From contig JAAFIM010000018.1 of assembly GCA_013297745.1 (NCBI GenBank), positions 1 to 54,530 on the forward strand: a stretch of 54,530 nt of DNA. The letters are read 5' to 3'. The translations under genes and the position numbers were made by a program. This document shows, one piece after another, positions 35,433 through 43,600 of this stretch. The notes under the pieces were generated by a model, which saw nothing but the letters and a program-made list of their open reading frames with translations, ran no database searches and had not been told where the DNA came from. Origin of the DNA: Chitinophagales bacterium. GTDB lineage: Bacteria; Bacteroidota; Bacteroidia; Chitinophagales; Saprospiraceae. The first letter of the stretch is position 1, and each line of letters starts with the position of its first letter.

Positions 35433-37841
35433 TTATCTGATTAGGGTAAATTCTCCTCTCAAACTTGCTGCGCTTTCATTTGGTATTTGGTAATTAATTA
35501 AATAAATATAGACATCTCTTGGTTGGGCTTCACCGTCTTTATCCCCATTCCAACCCCCATTTTCTAAGCTGGGGCTATCGTACACTAAGCCACCCCAACG
35601 GTTGAAAATTTTAAACTCCTTAATATATTGGGCATCCAAACTTACAGGGCGAAAAATATCATTAAGTCCGTCTTTATTAGGGCTAAATGCACTAGGCATA
35701 CCCAAAAAAGGGTTGATAACTTCTACAGTCAAAGTGTCGTTATCTGCACAGCCGTCTGTTGTGGTTGCGTTTATGATTATGGTATAAACACCAGCAGCAG
35801 CACTTTGTCCGCTATTATTATTGCCCGTAGTATTGCTTAAATTAAAGCCTGTATTAGGATTGATAGCCCAAGTATAATTTTGGTTGAAAACTGGATTTTG
35901 GATAGAAAAATTTAGACTTTGTCCCGTTTTAATTATCGCAGTTTTGCTGTTCAAACTATCTATTAAAGCATTAACTTCAACCGTGAGCGGAGCAAATACA
36001 TCATAATTGCCCGTAAGGGTGCAACCGTTGGCATCAGTTACCGTCAGCACATAACGACCTGCTGCCAACCCGCTAATGTTGGCGGTGGTTTGGCTAGTAT
36101 TTGACCAATTATAACCGTAAGGAACTGTTCCGCCCGCTATTTGTGCATTTAGTTCCCCTGTTGGCAATAAATCACAGTTTAATGTATCCGCCAATTGGGG
36201 GATAGGGAAGGTAAGGAAAGTAGGTTCTAGTATATCTATAAATCGGACAATTTGGCAATTGTTGGCATCGGTGATGGTTACTGTATAACTGCCTGCTGGC
36301 AAATTATCTGCAATTTGGGTGGTAACGTTATTAGACCAAAGGAAAGAGTAGCTAGGATTTCCGCCAGTAGGTATAGCGTTGGCATTGCCGTCATTGAATC
36401 CAAAACAAGAAATATCGTTGGTGGTGACTGTGCTAGTACTTAGTGGATTGGGTTGGGTTATGTTGACACTGCCAGCAGCCACACAGCCCAAAAAATCGGT
36501 TACGGTTACAAAATAATTGTTGGCGACAAGCCCCGAAATAGTGGCTGTAGTTTCGCTATTAGACCACAAAATACTCAAAGGGGCTGTTCCACCCGCTGTG
36601 CTTACCGTTGCATCGCCTGTTGCGTCGCCATTACACAATATATTATTGCTACTTAAGGTAAGGGTAGGGGCAGAAGGGTTGCTAATGGTTTGGGTATAAT
36701 CTGTTTCGCAGCCGTTGGCATCGGTAAGGCTGAGGTTATAAACTCCAGCTGATAAGCCGCTAATGTTTTGGTTGCTGCTATTGTTTGACCACAAAAAACT
36801 ATAAGGAGCTGTAGCGCCTGTGGGGTTGATATTTATCGCGCCGTTGGCATTTCCGCAGCTTGTACCCACTACAGAAACCGTGCTTATGGTTAGCGCTGTG
36901 GGTTGGCTAATGGTGAAAGTATCCAACACTTCGCAGCCGTTGCCATCGGTAACGGTTACGGTATAAACTCCCGCGCTGAGATTGGCTATGTCTTCTGTGG
37001 AAGTACCATTTGACCAAACTACAGAATAAACAGCGTTGGAAGAGGCGTTGCAGTCGTTGATTGTGTTGCCTGTGGGCAAACTCCAAGCCCCCGTACCGTC
37101 GGGAAGGCGTTGATAGCTATCCCCATCGTTTGCCAAAGTGTTGATGGTTTGAAAAGATGCAACAGCAGGAATAGTTACTTGAGCGGGGCAGCCTGCTAAA
37201 CCTATAGTGTTGATAGTGCCAGAGATAGACAAGTTGCCGTTGGGGGGCGTATTGGCTGCAGTAGGGCTGCCATATCTTAGCCCTTGAACGAATGCGCCAG
37301 TATTGTTATGTAGACTTACATATTCGCCCCCGTCGGTTAGAATTAATAAGCCGCCACCACCGCCGCCATCGGTAAAACAGGCACAACTTTCTGCATTCAA
37401 ATCAAAAAAATTAGCCCCATAAATGGCATTATTGCCTATAGAAAACAAACCGTCAGCGGGTACGGTAGTATTTGGTGGAATGGTAATCGTCCAGTCTCCG
37501 TCTGTTAGCACATAGCAGCCGATATTGCTACCAGCAGGGGCTATAATTTCTATAAATTCACCCGCGTTTGGATTGGCGCCGTTTCCTTGCAAAGGTTTGT
37601 GCATAACCTCATTAAGCACTACAGTATTAGACCTGCAGCCAATGGTATCCAATAAGACGCTGATGTCTATACTGCCATCGTTGCCGCTGTTGCAACTTAC
37701 GTTGGTTTGGCTGCTGTTGGTGATAGATACAGCGCAGTTGCTGCTTTTGGGTTGAAAAATAAAGTCAGTATTGCGTTGTGCAATAGATGTACCACTCACT
37801 ATCAGACATAGTGCGGTGAGCAGCGTGCAGATATTGTTCAT
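35433..37841 (-). CDS. SprB-repeat surface protein with lamin-tail domain and CHU_C (type B) sorting domain
   Basis: The 802-residue secreted protein has a signal peptide (ends SIAQR), then the first half of a SprB repeat (NSSQTNVSCNSGNDGSIDI). A lamin-tail-type domain about residues 72-250 (VVLNEVMHKP, GEFIEIIAPAGSNIG, LTDGDWTI) follows, then the second half of the same SprB repeat (VVWSNGTSTEDIANLSAGVY). Four or five further SprB repeats come next, each with the W-S-N and D-x-N-G-C motifs, then a PKD-like segment. The gliding-motility-associated C-terminal domain comes last (AFSPNKDGLNDIFRP, FNRWGGLVYDS, WNGDKDG). The C-terminal domain marks it for type IX secretion. It is probably a surface adhesin or extracellular protein. 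A good promoter lies just upstream. Confidence 0.92.
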   Translation of the reverse strand: MNNICTLLTALCLIVSGTSIAQRNTDFIFQPKSSNCAVSITNSSQTNVSCNSGNDGSIDISVLLDTIGCRSNTVVLNEVMHKPLQGNGANPNAGEFIEIIAPAGSNIGCYVLTDGDWTITIPPNTTVPADGLFSIGNNAIYGANFFDLNAESCACFTDGGGGGGLLILTDGGEYVSLHNNTGAFVQGLRYGSPTAANTPPNGNLSISGTINTIGLAGCPAQVTIPAVASFQTINTLANDGDSYQRLPDGTGAWSLPTGNTINDCNASSNAVYSVVWSNGTSTEDIANLSAGVYTVTVTDGNGCEVLDTFTISQPTALTISTVSVVGTSCGNANGAININPTGATAPYSFLWSNNSSNQNISGLSAGVYNLSLTDANGCETDYTQTISNPSAPTLTLSSNNILCNGDATGDATVSTAGGTAPLSILWSNSETTATISGLVANNYFVTVTDFLGCVAAGSVNITQPNPLSTSTVTTNDISCFGFNDGNANAIPTGGNPSYSFLWSNNVTTQIADNLPAGSYTVTITDANNCQIVRFIDILEPTFLTFPIPQLADTLNCDLLPTGELNAQIAGGTVPYGYNWSNTSQTTANISGLAAGRYVLTVTDANGCTLTGNYDVFAPLTVEVNALIDSLNSKTAIIKTGQSLNFSIQNPVFNQNYTWAINPNTGFNLSNTTGNNNSGQSAAAGVYTIIINATTTDGCADNDTLTVEVINPFLGMPSAFSPNKDGLNDIFRPVSLDAQYIKEFKIFNRWGGLVYDSPSLENGGWNGDKDGEAQPRDVYIYLINYQIPNESAASLRGEFTLIR

Positions 37842-37881
37842 ATAAATTTTTTTTACGTGCCGTAAAACGGTATTTTGGCCG

Positions 37882-37913
37882 CAAAGGTAGAGATTTTAGG
37901 CTTATTTTATCAA
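37882..37913 (-). promoter_or_regulatory. Promoter of the SprB/CHU_C gene
   Basis: On the minus strand TTG (37913-37911) is followed after 21 nt by TACCTTTG (37889-37882), a full Bacteroidota consensus 41 nt before the start codon. Confidence 0.65.
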
Positions 37914-37962
37914 TTAAGTGCAAAAAATAACCATTTCTTAACCTAAAATATACAAAAAATGC

Positions 37963-38421
37963 TTATTGGATAGAAATTAGCTCTATATCAAAGCGCAAAA
38001 CTGCCCTTTTGGGTATATCCGAACCAGAAGGTGGGTTGTTGCCATAAGCGTAAGCCGAAGGGATAAGCAATTGCCCGCGACCGCCCCGTTTGAATAGCGG
38101 AATGCCAATTTGCCAACCTTTTATCACCTGTGTTAGCCCAAAAGTAGCGGGCGTGCCTCTATCGCGAGAGGAATCGAATTTGGTGCCGTCCATCAAAAAA
38201 CCTTCATAATGCACAGTTACAGAATTATCAATGGTGGGATTGCCGCCTGTGCCGTCCAAAGTGTTGACGTAACAAATCCCTTCGCTGGTGAAAGTGGCTG
38301 AAGCGGTGAGATTGTTATCTGTTAGCCATTTGTCAATTTCAGCGCGGTCGGCTGCTGCGTAATCTTTGCTACAAGCAGCCCAAGAGAACAGCGCGGCAAG
38401 GTATAAAAAAAATTTTTTCAT
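37963..38421 (-). CDS. FKBP-type peptidyl-prolyl cis-trans isomerase, lipoprotein
   Basis: The 152-residue protein has lipobox WAAC (Cys near residue 17). A short helical N-terminus (EIDKWLTDNNL) leads into the FKBP domain: VTVHYEGFLMDGTKFDSS, VIKGWQIGIPLFKRGGRGQLLIP, YAYGNN and VLRFDIELI. These enzymes speed proline isomerisation in folding of exported proteins. The anchor places it in the periplasm or on the surface. Its start codon is 28 nt from the end of repeat B copy 2, the same distance as porD from copy 1. Confidence 0.92.
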   Translation of the reverse strand: MKKFFLYLAALFSWAACSKDYAAADRAEIDKWLTDNNLTASATFTSEGICYVNTLDGTGGNPTIDNSVTVHYEGFLMDGTKFDSSRDRGTPATFGLTQVIKGWQIGIPLFKRGGRGQLLIPSAYAYGNNPPSGSDIPKRAVLRFDIELISIQ

Positions 38422-38449
38422 TATAAAAAATGATTTAAAAGGTATTAAT

Positions 38450-38855
38450 AACTGGAGTTACGCTTAAGGCTTCATTTTAGTACAAAAAAACTAAAAATTA
38501 AATAGGTTAGAAATTTTTTTAACGGCTTGCGCCTAAAAAATTTATCTTTCGTACTTTTTTGATGGCAAAAAAGTACCAAAAAAGCCAACGCCAACGGCGA
38601 AGCCCTCCCGTAAGGAAAAAGGCGTTTTTGCTTATTTTGCTTCATTTCATTGCGCAAAAAGCGCAAAACCGTCGCTACAAGCCGACGTTTCCTTCGGGAG
38701 GGCTTCGCCGTGTTTGCGTTGCAAAAAAGCTACTGCCCTCGCTATGCTCGGTTGGTCGTCTTTTCGCGACATACGCTGGTTTTGGCGTCACACGGCGAAA
38801 ATTAGTGTTTTTACTTAACTTTTTTAAACTTATTGGCTGGAGCGTAACTCCAGTT
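38450..38855. repeat. MITE-like repeat family B, copy 2 (about 406 bp)
   Basis: Same architecture and orientation as copy 1: terminal inverted repeat AACTGGAGTTACGCT at 38450-38464 with its complement at 38841-38855, TAATA on both outer flanks, and the same internal hairpin and GCTACTGCCCTCGCT block. It fills the spacer between the FKBP gene and mscS copy 2; no gene is seen in it. Confidence 0.88.
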
Positions 38856-38883
38856 AATAATATGCTAATGGGTAAAAAAACGG

Positions 38884-39735
38884 TTAAGGTTGTGGAAAAT
38901 GTACATCCATTTGCGGGAAAGGGATTTGTATACCAAATTTATCAAAGCTTTTTTTGATTTCTTCGTTGAGATACCATTGAATATCAAAATAATTTTTGCC
39001 TTCTGTCCATATACAAAGCGAAAAATCTAAAGAACTTGCCCCAAAATTACGCAGTTGGATGCTATGTTCTTTTTCGGCGGCAGCCATAGGGCAGTTGGCA
39101 ATTACTTCTTTTAGTGCTATGTGTACCTGTTCGATAGCGGACGAATAAGATACGCCCACATTGATATCCACTCGGATGACCCCAGCACCAGTGAGATTTT
39201 CTATAACACCAGTGGTAATCAGTGAGTTGGGGATAACAATGCGATGGTTTTGGGGATTACTCAAAATTGTGTTTAAAATTTGTATTTCCTTTACAAAACC
39301 AATTAGGGTTTGGGTTCTTATCAAATCGCCAGTTTTGAAGGGTTTGAATAAGAGTATTAATATACCCCCAGCTAAATTGCTTAAGCTACCTTGCAGGGCT
39401 AAGCCAACAGCAAACCCAGCTGCTGCCAACACGGCGATAAAAGAGGTGGTTTGTATGCCCACAACTTCTGCAACGCTCAAAAAAAGTAATAATTTTAGCA
39501 ATAAATTGGCTAAGGTCAACAAAAAAGGGCGCAAATCGTTGTCAAAACCATTTCGGCGCATCATATTTTGCAAACCATTTACAGATTTATTAATGACAAA
39601 AAAACCAACATAAAGCATTATGGTAGCCAATAAAACTTTGGGGGCATAATGGATAATCATAGTGCCCAAGTCATCAATATAGGAGTAAGCGATATTTAGT
39701 TCGGCTATTGGTGTCTGCCAAAGATAAAAAAACAT
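38884..39735 (-). CDS. Small-conductance mechanosensitive channel (MscS family), copy 2
   Basis: A 283-residue paralogue of the channel at 26586-27350. It has a slightly longer N-terminus before three helices, and the pore-helix region FIAVLAAAGFAVGLALQGSLSNLAGG followed by FKPFKTGDLI (about residues 100-135). The beta-domain motif is IVIPNSLI, with a C-terminal alpha/beta domain after it. The two copies differ enough to be old paralogues. Its stop codon is 28 nt from repeat B copy 2. Confidence 0.92.
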   Translation of the reverse strand: MFFYLWQTPIAELNIAYSYIDDLGTMIIHYAPKVLLATIMLYVGFFVINKSVNGLQNMMRRNGFDNDLRPFLLTLANLLLKLLLFLSVAEVVGIQTTSFIAVLAAAGFAVGLALQGSLSNLAGGILILLFKPFKTGDLIRTQTLIGFVKEIQILNTILSNPQNHRIVIPNSLITTGVIENLTGAGVIRVDINVGVSYSSAIEQVHIALKEVIANCPMAAAEKEHSIQLRNFGASSLDFSLCIWTEGKNYFDIQWYLNEEIKKSFDKFGIQIPFPQMDVHFPQP

Positions 39736-39802
39736 AATGATTAGGTTAAGTAAGTAATAAGAACAATTTATTTGATATTATAATTTGCGTTGCAAAACGT
39801 AT

Positions 39803-40130
39803 CGCCGCGTGGGGTATAAACCCCCACGCTATTGATATACAACATATAATTTATATTAAAGGTGTTTAGTAAGGTTTTAAAAGCTAAAACAAGCAACAAT
39901 AACATAAGGCGCGCTCAATAGCGTGGGGTTTTACACCCCACGCGGCAATAAAAATTTTATCAAAATATATCATTTTTTTATTTGATTTCGTGCGTGGGGT
40001 ATAAAACCCCACGCTATTGAGCGCGCAAATTGTACACAGTTTTTCTTACTAAACATCTGTATTGTTAATTAAATACTTTTTCATACTTATTTAGTGTGTG
40101 GGGTATAAAACCCCACGCTATTGATACACA
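39803..40130. repeat. Four copies of a GC-rich hairpin repeat
   Basis: Each copy contains GCGTGGGGTATAAACCCCACGC or a close variant followed by TATTGA. They lie at 39803-39835, 39915-39945 (inverted relative to the others), 39990-40026 and 40094-40130. Around them TTAATTAAATACTTTTTCATACTTA occurs in two shortened copies (about 40060-40090 and 40148-40175), and TTTAGTAAG occurs both directly and inverted. Together with array 2 this fills the 950-nt gene-free region 39736-40685. Confidence 0.85.
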
Positions 40131-40251
40131 ACATATAATTTATATTGTTAATTAAATACTTTTTCATACTTACTCAAATATAATGGCTGTTTAGTAAGAA
40201 AAAATGCGAAGTTTGTGCAGGTCGGCTGTTTGTGGGTTGGAACGCCCCCCT

Positions 40252-40276
40252 GCCCCTCTCTTTGAAAGAGGGGGGC
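40252..40276. repeat. Perfect hairpin between repeat clusters
   Basis: GCCCCTCTCTTTGAAAGAGG continues into GGGGC, giving a stem of about ten pairs. There is no T-run beyond it, so I do not call it a terminator. Confidence 0.6.
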
Positions 40277-40344
40277 ACAGTGTTTTTTTTATTTTAAATT
40301 ATAAAAGTTTACTCAGATAAAGCAAAGTTGAAATACAGATAAGC

Positions 40345-40636
40345 CAAACTACAAATCAAGGAAGGCAAACTACAAATCAAGGAAGCCAAACTACAAATCA
40401 AGGAAGGCAAACTACAAATCAAGGAAGGCAAACTACAAATCAAGGAAGGCAAACTACAAATCAAGGAAGGCAAACTACAAATTAAGGAAGGCAAACTACA
40501 AATCAAGGAAGGCAAACTACAAATCAAAGAAGTCAAACTACAAATCAAAGAAGGCAAACTACAAATTAAGGAAGGCAAACTACAAATCAAGGAAGGCAAA
40601 CTACAAATCAAGGAAGGCAAACTACAAATCAAGGAA
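40345..40636. repeat. Tandem array of 21-bp units (array 2)
   Basis: Fourteen head-to-tail units of CAAACTACAAATCAAGGAAGG with a few single-base variants. As in array 1 the unit is seven codons long, so frames are open on both strands (KLQIKEG on plus, ICSLPSL on minus), but neither has a plausible ATG. The array ends 50 nt from the stop codon of the tape-measure-like gene. The sequence is unrelated to that of array 1. Confidence 0.95.
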
Positions 40637-40685
40637 AGTACAAGTATTAGACTGATTTAAAAAAAGTTAGTGAAAATAGTAATTT

Positions 40686-43600
40686 TTACATATAATTCCA
40701 TTCTACAAAAATGGATTTTTCCAACCAAGAAAACCGCACAAAGGTAAAACCCCAAGATATGGTGCGTAGCAATACATCAAAGCCGCCTTTTTCTACCACC
40801 AATTTCCATCTGTCGGGTTCTTCTTTTATCGTACCATTTCGGATGATAAATGTACTGCGTAGGGCATCGGGCGACATTGTTTTCATCCGTGACCAGTTGG
40901 CAATAGCGCCTTGCAATAAACTTTCGGAAAAATCTATCTCTTCTTGGCTAATTTCTACCGATAGCGGCACGGGCGTATTGATGGGCAATCCTACCAAAAT
41001 TTTATTAAAAACCAGCTCATTTTCTGGGGTTTCCAATTGCTTGGTCGCTAAATACTGTAATAAATGTATGGCTTTGAATTGTGCTTCTTGGCTAACAAAA
41101 AATTTATTTTTGACCAATCCCAAAGCATCAAAATAGCGGGGGATAAAAGGTTGCAAAATCACCAAACCAGCATTTTTGACCACCAACGGTTCGTCTATTG
41201 GTTTGGGGGCTAAAGTACGACGGCGTGTTTCGCGCTGTTTTTGCACAGCTTCTTCTTCGGCTTGAGCGCGTTCTATTTCTTCGGCTGTTGGTTTTTCGGC
41301 AGCAGCCAAAATTTCTTTTTGTTCATCTTCCAACATTTTTTGGGTGGTTTGAGCTTCTTCAATCTGTTGGTTTTGCTCTTGGGCTAATTGTTGCCACAAA
41401 CGATTTTTGCGCCAAATGAGCAGTTGTTGGATTTGTGCAAATTGGACGTTAATGTTTTTCCGCATAGCGGGCAGTTCTGCGGCTATTTCGGGTATGGGAT
41501 TATCGGTGTAGAAATTTTCTAATAAGCTGAGTATCTCTGCTTCTGCGGTTTGTATTTCGGCTGCAAAAATTTCTAATTGTTCTACATCAGCAATGCTTTG
41601 GCTTTGTTGTTGATATTGTTGGATGCGGGCTTGTATTTGTTGGAGTTGGGCAGAGCGGCGGCGATTTTCTTCTCTTTGTATTTGGGTATAAATATCCGCT
41701 TGCAATTCATCCAATTCAATAATCGCATCTAAAACAGGGTCATTACTGACCAAATTTTTATCTTTTTCTATCAATTTCATCAACTGCTCTTGCAGGCGTT
41801 TTGCGTCTTGCCAATCTGCGATGAGTTTGCTGATTTCCATTTTGCGGATATTTTTATGCAAGTTATCTTGTATAATTTGCAAGTCGTCGATAATGGAGAG
41901 CAGTTGGGGATAATTTGCCAATAGCGATTGTAATTGTTGGCTAATTTTTTGGGTGGTGGCTGGCAAATTGGGACTTTTTTGCAATTGTTCGGGTATCAAA
42001 TCAAGCAGTTGAGCGACAATAGCATTATCGGATTGGCTGGACAATAATTGGGCGGTGGCGGAAATATCTTCCCAATCCATTGCTTTTTTATCCGTATTTT
42101 GTTTTACCAATCGTTCTAAAGCAAGTTTTAATTTTTGTATTTGGGCGGGACTAAAGGCGTCGGGTTTGTCCCCAACAAGGCGTAAGGCGGTTAGTACGCT
42201 GGCTTTTTGTTCTAAATCGCCCAATTGTAGCAAATCTAAGCCTAAAGTAGGAGCTTCTGTGCTGTTTTTTAGCTCTTCGGGCAGTACATTGGCTTGTTGT
42301 TGGGCTTGTATGGTTTGTAGTTGTTGTTGGGCTTGTGTGAGTTGTTTTTGGGCTTCTTGATAACGGAGCCTTAAATCTCGCAATCGTGCTGGTTCTTTGC
42401 GTTGAGCTAGTTTTATCCTAGCCAACAGTTGAGCTTGTTGGGTTTGTAGCTTCAAAAAATCTATAGGATTAGCGGATTTGTCTATAGTAGCCAATTCATT
42501 TAGCACCTGTTCATATTGGGCTTTCATATTGTCAATGGCTGTATACAGTTGGGCTAAAGTGACCACTTCTTGCGGCACGCCTATTATTTCTATAGCTTCG
42601 CGCTGTTGGGTTTGGTTGAGTGCGGCTGCAATTTGGTTGTATTCGTTGCGTAAATCTTGTATTTGTTGGCTGACTGTGGTGATGTTTTCTGTTTTTTGCA
42701 GCATTTCTATCTCTGCTTGTATCAATTGAGGCAGTAGCGAATTATCCCTTTTGCTGGGGGCTAAGGCGGATATTTTCCGTTTCCATTCGTTGGCTATAGC
42801 TATTTTTTTGCGGTTGTTGTCTTGGGATATGTTTTCTAACAAAAAATCGGTTAAATTGCTAGATTCTATAGGTTTATTGATGTGTTCCATAGCGAAGCGG
42901 ATAATTAGTTGTTTTTCTACAAACAAATTTTTATCTTTCAGGGCTTCGGACAAAGTTTGCAAATAGCTTTGTGCCAATAAAATCGCAGCGGGGGATATGA
43001 GTTGTATAAGTTCCCAATAGGTATTTTCGCTAAAATTTCGTATAACAAAACTACGATATTCGGCGGTTTTGAACAGTTCAAAAATAATACCCAAAGTAGG
43101 CTGGGGATTGAGGTCTATTTGTTCATACAATAATTTTTCCAGTTTTGCTACTGTATTGATACCAGCATCCAAGGCTTCTTGCGGCAATTGTCCTGTGGAA
43201 ATATATTGTTGGAAAAAGCTAATTTTCTCCACATCAGAAAGTTGGATGCCAGCTTTGTCCAAGTGGCGTCTTGCTGCTTGCCGCTTCAAATCCACCTCTA
43301 TGGCTATGAGTTCTTCGTCTTTATCCAATTCTTGCGCTGTTTGGGCAAAGTTGTCTAGTCCGCTATCGGGTATATTCCCTTCCAAGTTTTGTATAATACC
43401 CAACAATTGGCTAGGGGAGAGGTTGTAATCTAAAGCCATTATCTTGACCACGTGCTGGATAAATCCTTGTAGATTTAGGTTGTCGCGGGTGAGTAGCGTT
43501 TCTATTATTTTTGCCCATCTAAACTCTTTTTCGGTGGTTTCGCCCAAGGATTTAAACACTTTGGACATCAATATGCGGTCAAAGATAAACAGTTGTTGGC

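Noticed and set aside
40309-40662. Heptad-repeat frames on both strands through array 2
   Set aside because: Same reasoning as array 1: only a TTG start inside the array on minus and no start on plus. The minus frame is not in phase with the large gene that ends at 40686.
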